A DNA stretch of 39,410 nucleotides. It comes from Oerskovia douganii. Lineage in GTDB: Bacteria; Actinomycetota; Actinomycetes; Actinomycetales; Cellulomonadaceae. How positions within the stretch are numbered: the first letter of the stretch is position 1; each line of letters starts with the position of its first letter. Made by a program: the position numbers and the translations under genes. The DNA lies in assembly GCF_015142735.1 (NCBI RefSeq), contig NZ_JACSPN010000011.1, positions 82,262 through 121,671 on the forward strand, given 5' to 3'. Below the pieces are notes generated by a model. That model was given only the letters and a program-made list of their open reading frames with translations. It did no database searches and was not told where the DNA came from. Of the stretch, positions 1 to 8,374 are shown one piece after another.

Positions 1-28
1 CCCCCCCCCCCCCCCCCCCCCCCCCCCC
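1..28. other. 28-base poly-C run at window edge
   Basis: The first 28 bases are all C. The run sits immediately before the stop codon of the first gene and has no biological counterpart in the rest of the window. It is most simply a sequence-end or assembly artefact, such as a homopolymer tail at a contig end, rather than genomic DNA. Confidence 0.8.
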
Positions 29-33
29 ACGGC

Positions 34-993
34 TCATCTCCGGATCAGGTTCGCGGTGAGCCACGGCCCCAGCACCGGCAGCACCGCGTCGGGCTGCATG
101 GCCCGGGTGTGGTCCAGGCCGTCGAGCAACCGTACGTCCCAGCCCGCGGCACGCAGCTCGTCCGCGTGCGCGGTGAGCGCACCGCCGATGCTCACGTGCA
201 CCCCGCCCCACGACCCGCTGTAGTCGATCTCGTCGGCGGTCCCCGCGAACGCGAGGCGCGGGCACGTCACGCGGTCCAGGACGCGTCGGTCGTCGAACGA
301 GTCGAGGGCTTCGTAGAGCGTCACGAACTGGCGTGTCTGCTCCTCGCCGAGCGTCATGTCGAAGCTCTCCCAGTCGAAGTCCTCGACGCTCGCCTCGCCG
401 ATGCCCTCGGGGGCGGCGTCCGTCTCCCGCGCCTCCTGCTCGACGACGTCGCTCGACTCGCGCTGCGCCGTCGGGCCGGTGGCAGGGGCCGCTTCAGCGG
501 ACGCGGCGGCCTTGGCATGCGTCGCGCGCGTGACCGCGAGCATGCCCGCGTACGGGCCGTCGAGCGGCGGGAAGCCGCCCATCACGAGGGCGCTCAGTCG
601 CGGCGTGCGCAGCGCGAGCTGGAGACCGCTCAGCGCGAGCCACGAGTAGCCGTAGTACGCGAAGGTCTCGGCCCCGGCGGCGTCGGCGATCGCGAGCAGG
701 TCGGCCGCGACGTTGTCCGGGGTCAGGGTGGCCGGGGCGGGGTGGGCCATGCGGTGCCCCTCGTAGTCGGCCGCGACCACGCGGAACGCGGGGGAGAGGG
801 CGTCGACCAGCGTCCGGCCGAGCGCGGGGTCGACACCCCACCTCCGCAGCTCGTCGGCCGGGGCGCCCGTGGCCGGGACCGGGTTCACGGGGAGCAGGAC
901 CGTGGGTCCTGTCCCGGTGACGTCGACGTCGATCGTGCTGCCGTCGTGGAGAGGTGCGGTGGTGCGATGCGCTCCGGAACGGTTCGGCGTCAT
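34..993 (-). CDS. alpha/beta-fold hydrolase
   Basis: A 319-residue cytoplasmic protein of the alpha/beta hydrolase superfamily; the substrate cannot be told from sequence. The nucleophile elbow reads GYSW with Ser at about 117, a variant that lacks the usual second Gly of GxSxG. The C-terminal LDGLDHTRAM segment supplies the likely catalytic His at about 295, and FAGTADEIDY fits the acid-bearing loop. A cap-like insertion rich in Ala and Glu lies between about 155 and 220. I chose the ATG at 993 over longer in-frame starts because a TAACGT -10 element ends 7 nt before it, and because the protein from there begins with a normal first beta strand. It is divergent from the PIG-L gene. No signal peptide is visible. 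Confidence 0.75.
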   Translation of the reverse strand: MTPNRSGAHRTTAPLHDGSTIDVDVTGTGPTVLLPVNPVPATGAPADELRRWGVDPALGRTLVDALSPAFRVVAADYEGHRMAHPAPATLTPDNVAADLLAIADAAGAETFAYYGYSWLALSGLQLALRTPRLSALVMGGFPPLDGPYAGMLAVTRATHAKAAASAEAAPATGPTAQRESSDVVEQEARETDAAPEGIGEASVEDFDWESFDMTLGEEQTRQFVTLYEALDSFDDRRVLDRVTCPRLAFAGTADEIDYSGSWGGVHVSIGGALTAHADELRAAGWDVRLLDGLDHTRAMQPDAVLPVLGPWLTANLIRR

Positions 994-1000
994 GCCCGCC

Positions 1001-1006
1001 ACGTTA
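1001..1006 (-). promoter_or_regulatory. -10 element TAACGT, leaderless-type, for the hydrolase
   Basis: On the minus strand TAACGT is followed by 7 nt and then the ATG at 993. That spacing puts the transcription start on or beside the start codon. No Shine-Dalgarno is present. Confidence 0.5.
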
Positions 1007-1104
1007 TCGCGCCCTCCCTCCGGTCGACCTGACGCCGGTCGGGCGACGGGTCCCGTCCGTCGTACGAGCCACCGGCTCGGCGGTCCTCCGAGGACGGTCT
1101 GGCC

Positions 1105-1110
1105 TACCGT
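1105..1110 (+). promoter_or_regulatory. -10 element TACCGT, leaderless-type, for the PIG-L gene
   Basis: TACCGT is followed by GGGGAG and then ATG at 1117. GGGGAG resembles a ribosome binding site but abuts the ATG, which is too close to act as one, so a leaderless transcript is the better reading. Confidence 0.5.
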
Positions 1111-1116
1111 GGGGAG

Positions 1117-1872
1117 ATGGACGCTCCCCAGACTCCCCAGACCCCCCTGACCCCGCTGGCCGAGGACTGGAGCCGGGCGCTCGCGGTCGTCGCCCATCCC
1201 GACGACATGGAGTTCGGTGCCGCGGCCGCGGTCGCGCGCTGGACCGGGCAGGGCAAGACCGTCGTGTACGCCATGGTCACGAGCGGCGAGGCCGGGATCG
1301 ACGGCATGGCCCCGGTCGAGGCGCGCACGGTGCGCGAGGCCGAGCAGGTCGCGTCGGCCGCGATCGTCGGGGTCGACGAGGTCGAGTTCCTGGGTCTGCC
1401 CGACGGCGTCCTCGAGTACGGCCTGCCGTTGCGGGCCGCGATCGCCGCGGCGATCCGGCGCCACCGCCCGGAGGTCGTCATCACGGGCAACTACCGCGAG
1501 ACGTTCCCTGGCGGGATGCTCAACCAGGCCGATCACATCGCCACGGGCCGCGCCGTCGTCGACGCCGTCCGTGACGCCGGGAACCGGTGGGTCTTCCACG
1601 ACCAGGTCGAGGCCGGCCTGGAGCCCTGGGGCGGCGTCCGGCAGGTCTGGGTCGCCGGGTCTCCCGACGCCGAGCACGGCGTCGACGTGACCGCCACGTT
1701 CGACGCGGGCGTGGCCTCGCTCGAGGCGCACGCCGCGTACATCGCGGGCCTCGGGTGGGAGCACTTCGACCCGGCCGAGTTCCTCGCGACCATGTCCCGT
1801 GGGGGCGGCGCGCGCATGGGCACCCAGCACGCCACGGCGTTCGAGGTGCTGAAGATGGGGTGGGACGACTAG
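1117..1872 (+). CDS. PIG-L family deacetylase
   Basis: A 251-residue protein of the PIG-L/LmbE family. These are zinc-dependent enzymes that remove acetyl or related acyl groups from GlcNAc-type sugars, and the family includes MshB and Mca of mycothiol metabolism. The N-terminal signature AHPDDMEFG (residues 26-34) supplies His27 and Asp30 as metal ligands and Asp29 as catalytic base. His140 in NQADHIATGR is the third ligand. Length is normal for the family and there is no signal peptide, so it should act in the cytoplasm. The actual substrate is unknown; a mycothiol-related role is possible but not shown. The start is the ATG 6 nt after a TACCGT -10 element. Confidence 0.85.
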   Translation: MDAPQTPQTPLTPLAEDWSRALAVVAHPDDMEFGAAAAVARWTGQGKTVVYAMVTSGEAGIDGMAPVEARTVREAEQVASAAIVGVDEVEFLGLPDGVLEYGLPLRAAIAAAIRRHRPEVVITGNYRETFPGGMLNQADHIATGRAVVDAVRDAGNRWVFHDQVEAGLEPWGGVRQVWVAGSPDAEHGVDVTATFDAGVASLEAHAAYIAGLGWEHFDPAEFLATMSRGGGARMGTQHATAFEVLKMGWDD

Positions 1873-1904
1873 GGCGCGCCCGCCCCGTGTCGCGCCCTGG
1901 TGCA

Positions 1905-1910
1905 TACACT
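1905..1910 (+). promoter_or_regulatory. -10 element TACACT, leaderless-type
   Basis: TACACT ends 6 nt before the ATG at 1917. The gap reads CGGGCG and has no Shine-Dalgarno, so the transcript of the NTF2-like gene probably begins at its start codon. Confidence 0.5.
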
Positions 1911-1916
1911 CGGGCG

Positions 1917-2306
1917 ATGAGCCTTCTCGCTGCTGAGCACGCGCTCCAGGCCGCCCAGCGTGCGGGCGACGTCGACGCGCTGGACACGCTGCTGCATCCT
2001 CGGTGCGTGGGCGTCGGCCCCGACGGGTCGGTGTTCTCCAAGGACGACGACCTGGAGGGATACCGCTCGGGTGCGCTGCGGATCACCCGCCTGGAGGAGG
2101 AGTCGCTCGACGTCCGCGAGGACGTCGTGAGCGGGGTGACCAGGCTGGTCGCCACCGTGGAGGCGGTCCAGGGCGGCGCCGCGGTCTCCGCGCGGTTGAT
2201 CTACACGCGCCTGTGGGTGCGCGCGGACGAGGGCTGGCGGGTGCTGGCCGCGACGCTCGCGCCGGCCGCGGAGCCGGCCTCGCCGGACGCGGGCGCAGAG
2301 CCCTAG
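1917..2306 (+). CDS. NTF2-like (SnoaL/DUF4440-type) protein
   Basis: A 129-residue protein with the compact alpha+beta cone pattern of the NTF2-like superfamily. Two N-terminal helices (MSLLAAEHALQAAQRAG, then DVDALDTLLHPRCV) are followed by strands ending in LIYTRLWVRADEGWRVLAATLAP, the typical RxDxGWR(V) close of DUF4440-type domains. Such proteins range from ketosteroid-isomerase-like enzymes to small-ligand binders; no specific function can be assigned. The ATG at 1917 was chosen because a TACACT -10 lies 6 nt upstream. The TAG stop shares a CTAG tetranucleotide with the stop of the convergent helicase gene. Confidence 0.7.
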   Translation: MSLLAAEHALQAAQRAGDVDALDTLLHPRCVGVGPDGSVFSKDDDLEGYRSGALRITRLEEESLDVREDVVSGVTRLVATVEAVQGGAAVSARLIYTRLWVRADEGWRVLAATLAPAAEPASPDAGAEP

Positions 2307-4564
2307 GGCAGGGCGCTCTCCGCGCCCCACGGTGCGTCGTCGGCCGGCGCGTCCTGCACGACGGCGTCCTGCGTCCCGGCCCCACCCGCCACGCCCGGGG
2401 CCCCGCCCAGCCAGCGCGCCTGCTCGGCCGCGACGATCGTCCGGGCGAGCCGGGCCTCCGACACGTCGACCGCACCGGGCAGCGCGTCGGCCAGGACGCT
2501 GCGCCGCGCGTAGGCGTCGAACAGCCGGGCCTTGGTCCCGAGGATCTCGACCATGCGCTCGTCGACCGTGTCGGCGACCAGGAGCCGGTGGACCTGCACG
2601 GTGCGGACCTGGCCCATGCGGTGGGCGCGGGCGACGGCCTGCGCCTCGGTCGTGGGCTTGACCTGCGGCTCGCACAGGATCACGACCGAAGCAGCCTGGA
2701 GGTTGACCCCGACCCCGCCCACGTCGATCTGGCTCACGAGCGCCCGGGGCACGGGCGAGGCCGTGAAGTCGTCGAGGATCGTCTGACGGTTCGCGGCGCT
2801 CACCGATCCGGTGAGCGGCCCGGCGGCGAGGTCGCCCAGCGCGCGAACCACGAGGTCGACGACGTCGCGGAAGTACGTGAACACGACGACCTTGCGGCCG
2901 TTCCCCGTGGCCTCCTCGACGAGCTCGACGAGGCGGCGCACCTTGGCCGAGTCCTCGGGGTGCTCGACGGTGTACGCGGCCCTGCGCATGGCCATGAAGC
3001 TGCCCTCGCGCACGGCGGCACGGTAGGCGGCGCCGTCGGCCGGACCGAACGTCTCCCACTCCTCGACCTGGACGAGCTCGGGCAGCTCCTCGAGCACGTC
3101 CTCCTGGTTGCGCCGGAGGTACACGGGTGCCACGGCGAGGCGGAACCTCTCGGCGCCCGCGGCGCCGTGCGCGGCGCTGACCTGCTCGGCGACGTCGGGT
3201 TGGAGGTAGGCCACGAGGCGTCGGAACTCCTCGACGCGGTTCTCCATGACGGTGCCGGTCAGGAACAGCACGTGCTCGGTGCGTCCCGCCCAGGCGGCCA
3301 CGGCCTGCGACCTCCTGGCCTCGGGGTTCTTGACGTAGTGCGCCTCGTCGACCACGAGCATCGCGGGCGCGGGCAGGTCGAGCGGCAGGAGCCCGACCTG
3401 CTCGAACGTCGTCACGGCCACACCGCCCTCGCGCGCCCACTGCGCGGCCTCCTCGGCGCGCTCGGGGCCGTGGACGTCGAGCGAGCGCAGCGTGCTGTGC
3501 CGCCCGACCTCGCGCACCCAGCTCGTCATGACGCTCGCGGGGCACACCACGAGGAAGTGCGTCGCGCCGCCCGCGGCGAGGTGCGCCATCGCGGCGATGG
3601 CCTGCACGGTCTTGCCGAGGCCCATCTCGTCGCCGAGGATCGTGCGTCGCTGGGCGAGGGCGTAGCGCGCCCCGAACACCTGGTATCCGCGCAGGGAGGC
3701 GGTCAGGAGGGACTGGTCGAGCGGCTGCTCGTTCACACGGGCCAGGAGCTCGGGCGGCAGGTGGCCCTCGGTGGCCTCGAGGTCGCGCCCGATGTCGACG
3801 ACGTCGTCGAGCAGCGCGTAGTACGTCGCCGAGCGTGCCCGGAAGTCCGTCCACGCCTCGAAGGCGTCGACGGGCGCGGTGTCGAGGGCCCCGACGCGGC
3901 CGGCGGCCGCGACCGCCCCGGACTGCTCGGCGTCCCGGGTGAGCCGCGCAAGGTCGCGCACGGCGGCCGCTGCCCGACGGCGTCGCGCGGGCAGCGAGAA
4001 GAAGGACCGGACCGCGCGGGTCGCCTCCTGGGCCGCCACCCGGTGCTCCGAGTGTCCCTCGAGGAACGTGACGACCACCTGCCGGTGGACCGTGGCGGCC
4101 GTGCGCGCGGCCTCGAGCCCCGCGAGGGCCTGGACGAGGCCTGTCGTGAACGGGTCGCCCGGGGCGTCGTCGATCCGGAACCGCAGGGTCTCCTGGACGG
4201 CCTGGGCGATCTGTGCTGCGGCAGCGAGGCAGTGCGTCGCGGTCTGCGGCCCGATCCCGGGCAGTCGTTCGAGCCCGGCGGGTCCCGCGCGGAGCACGTC
4301 GCCCACCGTCGTGACGCCGCCGTCGACCAGGCGGCCCACGCGCAGCCGCTCGCCGCTGACCTCGCGCAGGCGTTCGACCCCGATCGCCGAGAGCTCGCCC
4401 AGGACCTTGTCCTGCTGGCTCGACCCGAACGCGGTGCGCACGTGCTCGCGGAACCGGGCCGGCGCCCCGGCGAGTCCCGAGAGCAGCGCGGCGACCTCGT
4501 CGGCCCGCGTGACGACCTCGCGGGCCTGCTCGGGCGTGGGGCGGGGAGCGTCGGGCGCGGTCAT
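2303..4564 (-). CDS. SNF2-family DEAH-type helicase/translocase
   Basis: A 753-residue SWI2/SNF2 ATPase likely to translocate on duplex DNA and remodel protein-DNA complexes. The N-terminal third (about 1-270) is helical and holds a helix-hairpin-helix DNA-binding motif around LERLPGIGPQTA. The ATPase core follows: motif I DEMGLGKT near 310, motif II DEAH near 405, TGTVMEN just after. The helicase C domain has QIDVGGVGVNLQ and ARAHRMGQ near 648. The extra N-terminal HhH region is unusual for bacterial SNF2 proteins. The ATG at 4564 was preferred over longer in-frame starts because AGGAG lies about 11 nt upstream and the longer versions read into a palindrome. It is the last gene of its direction before the convergent NTF2-like gene. 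Confidence 0.85.
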   Translation of the reverse strand: MTAPDAPRPTPEQAREVVTRADEVAALLSGLAGAPARFREHVRTAFGSSQQDKVLGELSAIGVERLREVSGERLRVGRLVDGGVTTVGDVLRAGPAGLERLPGIGPQTATHCLAAAAQIAQAVQETLRFRIDDAPGDPFTTGLVQALAGLEAARTAATVHRQVVVTFLEGHSEHRVAAQEATRAVRSFFSLPARRRRAAAAVRDLARLTRDAEQSGAVAAAGRVGALDTAPVDAFEAWTDFRARSATYYALLDDVVDIGRDLEATEGHLPPELLARVNEQPLDQSLLTASLRGYQVFGARYALAQRRTILGDEMGLGKTVQAIAAMAHLAAGGATHFLVVCPASVMTSWVREVGRHSTLRSLDVHGPERAEEAAQWAREGGVAVTTFEQVGLLPLDLPAPAMLVVDEAHYVKNPEARRSQAVAAWAGRTEHVLFLTGTVMENRVEEFRRLVAYLQPDVAEQVSAAHGAAGAERFRLAVAPVYLRRNQEDVLEELPELVQVEEWETFGPADGAAYRAAVREGSFMAMRRAAYTVEHPEDSAKVRRLVELVEEATGNGRKVVVFTYFRDVVDLVVRALGDLAAGPLTGSVSAANRQTILDDFTASPVPRALVSQIDVGGVGVNLQAASVVILCEPQVKPTTEAQAVARAHRMGQVRTVQVHRLLVADTVDERMVEILGTKARLFDAYARRSVLADALPGAVDVSEARLARTIVAAEQARWLGGAPGVAGGAGTQDAVVQDAPADDAPWGAESALP

Positions 4565-4653
4565 CGGGCGGAGCTCCTGGGGACGTGGGCGGGCGAGCAC
4601 GGACTCTCGGTGACGATCGGCGGTCGCAGTGCCACGGATCGAGAGGCACCGCG

Positions 4654-4659
4654 ACGCTA
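4654..4659 (-). promoter_or_regulatory. -10 element TAGCGT upstream of the SNF2 gene
   Basis: TAGCGT on the minus strand lies between the fadB hairpin and the SNF2 start. It would give a 5' leader of about 80 nt that contains the AGGAG ribosome binding site used for the ATG at 4564. Confidence 0.35.
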
Positions 4660-4676
4660 TCCCGAGTTCCCGGACA

Positions 4677-4738
4677 TGCCGAACCCGGGGTTGGTCGGGC
4701 AACTGACGCGAGTTACCTGACCAACCCCGGGTTCGGCA
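4677..4738 (-). terminator. Long hairpin downstream of fadB
   Basis: A 20-bp perfect inverted repeat (4677-4696 with 4719-4738, arms beginning TGCCGAACCCGG) continues inward as an 8-bp imperfect stem to a GACGCG loop, making a stem of about 28 bp. It begins 11 nt after the fadB stop on the minus strand. There is no T tract, as is usual for actinobacterial hairpin terminators. The arms are longer than a terminator needs, so another role is possible. Confidence 0.6.
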
Positions 4739-4748
4739 CCGCGGAGGG

Positions 4749-6869
4749 CTAGTGCGCCGGGACGTTCGCGACGCCGTCGGGCAGGAGGCGGCGGCCCAGG
4801 ACCTTCTCCGAGTAGCCCGTCCTGTCCAGGTACGGCGTGATGCCGCCGTCGTGGAACGGCCAGCCCGCGCCCAGGATCATGCAGAGGTCGATCTGCTCGG
4901 GGCCCTGGACGACGCCCTCGTCGAGCATGTGGCCGATCTCCGTCGTGAGAGCGGTGAGCACCTCGTCCAGGACCCCCGCCTCGTCGAGCGCGCCCGGACC
5001 GCCGGCCTCGCCCGTGCCGAAGTACGCCTGGATCGCCGGGTCGACGCTCGCGGGGATGCCGCGCGCCGGGGCCGGCAGGACGACCTTGGTGCCCTCGGCC
5101 ACGAGCTTCTCGAGCCCGGGGGAGGACGGGAAGCGGTCGCCCAGGTCCTCGCGCAGCGAGGTCAGGACGTGCAGGCCCACCGCGGGTCCCACGAGGTCGA
5201 ACAGCGCGAACGGTCCCATGGGCAGGCCCAGCGGCCGCAGCGCACGGTCGGCGGCCTCGACCGAGGTGCCGTTCTCGACGGCCTCCACGATCTTGCCCAG
5301 GAGCAGCACGAGCAGGCGGTTGACCACGAAGCCCGGACGGTCGGCGACACCCACAGCGGTCTTGCGCAGCGCCTTGGAGACCGCGAACGCCGTGGCGAGA
5401 GCCTCGTCCGAGGTCTTCTCGGCCCGGACGACCTCGACGAGCGGCATCTGCGCGACGGGGTTGAAGAAGTGCAGCCCCACGACCCGCTCGGGGTGCGCCA
5501 GGTCCGCGGCCATCTCCGTGACGGACAGGGCCGAGGTGTTGGTCGCGAGGATCGTGTCGGGCCCGATGATGCCCTCGAGCTCCGCGAAGACCTTCTTCTT
5601 GAGGCCCAGGACCTCGGTCACGGCCTCGATCACGAAGTCGCAGCGCGAGAACTCGGTGATGTCCGTGGTGCCGTGGACCGAGGACAGGACCTTGGCGCCC
5701 GTGTCCTTGCTCATGCGGCCCGTCGTGACGAGCTTCTCGACCGTCGTGCGGACGTAGGCGAGCCCGTGCTCCACGCGCTCGGCGTCGAGGTCGCGCATCG
5801 TCACGGGCACGCCCAGGCGCTGCGCGAACAGCAGCGCGAGCTGGGCCGCCATGAGGCCCGCGCCCACGATCCCGACCGAGGTGACCGGGCGGGCGAGCTT
5901 CGGGTCCGGTGCGCCCGCGGGACGCTTGCCGTGCGAGACGAGCTGGAACGCGTAGACGCTCGCACGCATCTCGTCGGACATGATGAGGTCCGCCAGGGCC
6001 TCGTCCTCGGCCGCGAAGGCCTCGTCCTTGGTCGCGGTGCGGGCCGCGGCCAGGAGGTCGAGCGCCCGGTAGGGCGCGGGCCGGGACCCGTGCACGACCG
6101 CGTCGAGCTGCTTGCGCGCACCCGCCACGACCGCGTCCCACACCGGGGCCGGGTCGAGCTCGCGGCGCTCGACGACCGTCGTGCCGCGCACGACGTCGGC
6201 GGTCCAGCGGATCGAGGACTCGAGGAAGTCGGGGGCCTCGAACAGCGCGTCCGCCAGGCCGATCTCGAAGGCCTCCTTGGCCTTGAACGGCTTGTTGGCG
6301 CTGGGGCGCGTGAGGATCACGTCCATGGCCTTCTCGATGCCCACGAGGCGCGGCACGAGGTAGGCGCCGCCCCAGCCCGGGACCAGGCCCAGGCCGACCT
6401 CGGGGAGCGCGAGCGCCGGGGCGTCGGCCGCGACCGTGCGGTAGTCGCAGTTGAGCGCGACCTCGAGGCCGCCGCCCAGGGCCAGGCCGTTGACGTACGC
6501 GAACGTCGGGACGCCCATCTCGCCGAGCAGGCGGTAGGCCGCGTGGCCGCCCCGGCCCAGCTCGAGGGCCTCGTCGCGCGTGCGGACGCCCGCGACCTGC
6601 GTGAGGTCGGCGCCCGCGGCGAGGAAGTACGGCTTGCCCGTGATCGCGACGGCCGCGATCTCGCCGCGCGCCGCACGGGCCTGGAGCGCGGTCAGCGCGG
6701 CCGTGAGCTCGGCGATCCCCTCGGGGCCGAGCGTCGTGGGCTTGGTGTGGTCCAGGCCGTTGTCGAGGGTCAGGAGCGCGAGCGTGCCCGCCCCGCCCGG
6801 CAGCTCGACGTCGCGGACGAGGGAGTGGGTCACGCGCTCGGCGCGGGGGGTGGTGGTCTGGGTGGTCAT
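4749..6869 (-). CDS. fadB: Multifunctional fatty-acid oxidation enzyme (enoyl-CoA hydratase / 3-hydroxyacyl-CoA dehydrogenase)
   Basis: A 706-residue FadB/FadJ-type protein that hydrates 2-enoyl-CoA and oxidises the resulting L-3-hydroxyacyl-CoA with NAD+. Residues 1 to about 260 form a crotonase domain with NGLALGGGLEVALNCDYR (oxyanion-hole region) and ALPEVGLGLVPGWGG (catalytic Glu region). A Rossmann domain starts near 333 with GIVGAGLMAAQLA. The dehydrogenase signature FFNPVAQMPLVEVV follows, and helical C-terminal repeats complete the enzyme. Length is normal. It lies 3 nt after the fadA stop (TGA CCC ATG), with a GGGGAG ribosome binding site inside the fadA 3' end, so the two are a translationally coupled operon. 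In actinobacteria this gene pair commonly serves general beta-oxidation. Confidence 0.93.
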   Translation of the reverse strand: MTTQTTTPRAERVTHSLVRDVELPGGAGTLALLTLDNGLDHTKPTTLGPEGIAELTAALTALQARAARGEIAAVAITGKPYFLAAGADLTQVAGVRTRDEALELGRGGHAAYRLLGEMGVPTFAYVNGLALGGGLEVALNCDYRTVAADAPALALPEVGLGLVPGWGGAYLVPRLVGIEKAMDVILTRPSANKPFKAKEAFEIGLADALFEAPDFLESSIRWTADVVRGTTVVERRELDPAPVWDAVVAGARKQLDAVVHGSRPAPYRALDLLAAARTATKDEAFAAEDEALADLIMSDEMRASVYAFQLVSHGKRPAGAPDPKLARPVTSVGIVGAGLMAAQLALLFAQRLGVPVTMRDLDAERVEHGLAYVRTTVEKLVTTGRMSKDTGAKVLSSVHGTTDITEFSRCDFVIEAVTEVLGLKKKVFAELEGIIGPDTILATNTSALSVTEMAADLAHPERVVGLHFFNPVAQMPLVEVVRAEKTSDEALATAFAVSKALRKTAVGVADRPGFVVNRLLVLLLGKIVEAVENGTSVEAADRALRPLGLPMGPFALFDLVGPAVGLHVLTSLREDLGDRFPSSPGLEKLVAEGTKVVLPAPARGIPASVDPAIQAYFGTGEAGGPGALDEAGVLDEVLTALTTEIGHMLDEGVVQGPEQIDLCMILGAGWPFHDGGITPYLDRTGYSEKVLGRRLLPDGVANVPAH

Positions 6870-6872
6870 GGG

Positions 6873-8141
6873 TCAGTTCTCCCCGGTCGTCTCGTCGGCG
6901 TCGGTCGTGTGGCCGGAGTAGTCGGCGTGGTGCGGGTTCTCCCAGATCACGGTGCCGCCCATGCCCAGGCCCACGCACATCGTGGTCAGGCCGTAGCGGA
7001 CCTCGGGGTGCTGCTCGAACTGGCGCGCGAGCTGGGTCATGAGGCGCACGCCCGACGCCGCGAGGGGGTGGCCCACCGCGATCGCGCCGCCGTACTGGTT
7101 GACGCGAGCGTCGTCGTCGGGCATGCCGAAGTGGTCGAGGAACGCCAGGACCTGGACCGCGAAGGCCTCGTTGATCTCGAACAGGCCGATGTCCTCGATG
7201 CTCAGGCCGGCCTGGGCCAGGGCCTTCTCGGTCGAGGGGATGGGACCGATGCCCATGACCTCGGGGTCGACGCCCACGTAGGCGAACGACACGAGACGCA
7301 TGCGGGCCGGCAGGCCGAGCTCGGCCACGACGTCGCCCGCCGCGAGGAGCGAGACCGCGGCGCCGTCGGTCAGCGGGGACGCGTTGCCCGCGGTGACCTT
7401 GCCGCCCGGGCGGAACGGGGTCTTGAGGTGCGCGATGTCCTCGAGCGTGGTGCCCGGGCGGGGCAGCTCGTCGGCCGTGGCCAGGCCCCAGCCCTGCTGC
7501 GGGTCGCGCAGCGCGACCGGGACCAGGTCAGGGGTCACGTCGCCGTTGGCGAGCGCCTTGGCGTACTTGGCCTGGCTCGCGACGCCGTACGCGTCCGCAC
7601 GCTCCTTGGTCAGGTGCGGGAAGCGGTCGTGCAGGTTCTCGGCGGTCGCACCCATGACCAGGGCCGTCGAGTCGACGAGCCTCTCCGCGACGAATCGCGG
7701 GTTGGGGTCCGCGCCCTCGCCCATGGGGTGGTGGCCCATGTGCTCGAGGCCACCCGCGAGGGTCACGTCCTGGGCGCCGATCGCGATGGCCGACGCGGTC
7801 GTGGTGACCGCGGTCATGGCCCCCGCGCACATCCGGTCGATCGCGAACCCGGGGACGGACTTCGGCAGGCCCGCCAGCACGGCCACGCTGCGGCCGAGGG
7901 TCAGGCCCTGGTCGCCCGTCTGGGTCGTCGCGGCCAGCGCGACCTCGTCGATGCGCTCGGCGGGAAGCTCGGGGCGGCGGCGCAGCAGCTCGCGCACGGC
8001 CTTCACGGCCAGGTCGTCGGCACGGGTGTTCGCGTAGATGCCGTCGGGGCGGGCCTTGCCGAACGGTGTGCGCACCCCCTCGACGAAGACGACGTCGCGG
8101 ACGGTCCGGCGCGAGCCCGAACCCTTGCTGGCCACAGTCAT
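6873..8141 (-). CDS. fadA: Acetyl-CoA C-acyltransferase (thiolase)
   Basis: A 422-residue 3-ketoacyl-CoA thiolase, the last step of beta-oxidation, cleaving 3-ketoacyl-CoA with CoA to acetyl-CoA and a shortened acyl-CoA. The nucleophilic Cys lies in DRMCAGAMTAV near residue 105, the catalytic His in GHPLAASG near 356, and the second Cys in MCVGLGMGG near 389. The ATG at 8141 was chosen because AGGAG precedes it by 6 nt, and because the longer candidate reads through the leader. It is first in the operon with fadB, and the matching subunit is encoded 3 nt downstream. A TAGCCT -10 element lies about 60 nt upstream. Confidence 0.93.
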   Translation of the reverse strand: MTVASKGSGSRRTVRDVVFVEGVRTPFGKARPDGIYANTRADDLAVKAVRELLRRRPELPAERIDEVALAATTQTGDQGLTLGRSVAVLAGLPKSVPGFAIDRMCAGAMTAVTTTASAIAIGAQDVTLAGGLEHMGHHPMGEGADPNPRFVAERLVDSTALVMGATAENLHDRFPHLTKERADAYGVASQAKYAKALANGDVTPDLVPVALRDPQQGWGLATADELPRPGTTLEDIAHLKTPFRPGGKVTAGNASPLTDGAAVSLLAAGDVVAELGLPARMRLVSFAYVGVDPEVMGIGPIPSTEKALAQAGLSIEDIGLFEINEAFAVQVLAFLDHFGMPDDDARVNQYGGAIAVGHPLAASGVRLMTQLARQFEQHPEVRYGLTTMCVGLGMGGTVIWENPHHADYSGHTTDADETTGEN

Positions 8142-8199
8142 GGCATCTCCTGATCTGGACGGCGGTGTCCTGAGCGTCACCGCTCACGGGGTGGGGTAC

Positions 8200-8205
8200 A
8201 GGCTA
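8200..8205 (-). promoter_or_regulatory. -10 element TAGCCT for fadA-fadB
   Basis: TAGCCT on the minus strand would start transcription near 8193, giving a leader of about 50 nt that carries the AGGAG ribosome binding site. A GTGCAT hexamer 17 nt farther upstream is only a poor -35 match. Confidence 0.35.
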
Positions 8206-8261
8206 CCCGCGGTACCAGGAAAATGCACGAAAGTGTGAGACCGAGTATCGACAACGACGAG

Positions 8262-8296
8262 CGGACCCGCCGAACCGCAGGGGTTCGACGGGTCCG
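8262..8296 (-). terminator. Second hairpin between the femAB-like gene and fadA
   Basis: A 15-bp stem with one mismatch (8262-8276 with 8282-8296) and a 5-nt loop. It lies about 80 nt beyond the stop of the FemAB gene and upstream of the fadA promoter. It is probably a back-up terminator that insulates the two units. Confidence 0.5.
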
Positions 8297-8346
8297 TCGG
8301 GGTCGCGCTGGGCGCGTGGACGGCGATACGCAGTCTCGCGCAGGGC

Positions 8347-8371
8347 GACGTGGCGACGCGGTCGCCACGTC
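8347..8371 (-). terminator. Hairpin terminator of the femAB-like gene
   Basis: A perfect 11-bp stem (8347-8357 with 8361-8371) with a 3-nt GCG loop, starting 3 nt after the FemAB stop on the minus strand. No T tract follows. Confidence 0.6.
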
Positions 8372-8374
8372 GTC

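Noticed and set aside
1869..4720. Two reading frames of about 900 codons on both strands across the SNF2 gene
   Set aside because: They overlap a clear SNF2 helicase, are Arg/Gly/Pro-rich and carry no domain. They are open only because stop codons are rare at this GC content.
4752..8153. An 1133-codon plus-strand frame across fadA and fadB
   Set aside because: It is antisense to two certain genes, has no family resemblance and its composition is typical of a shadow frame.
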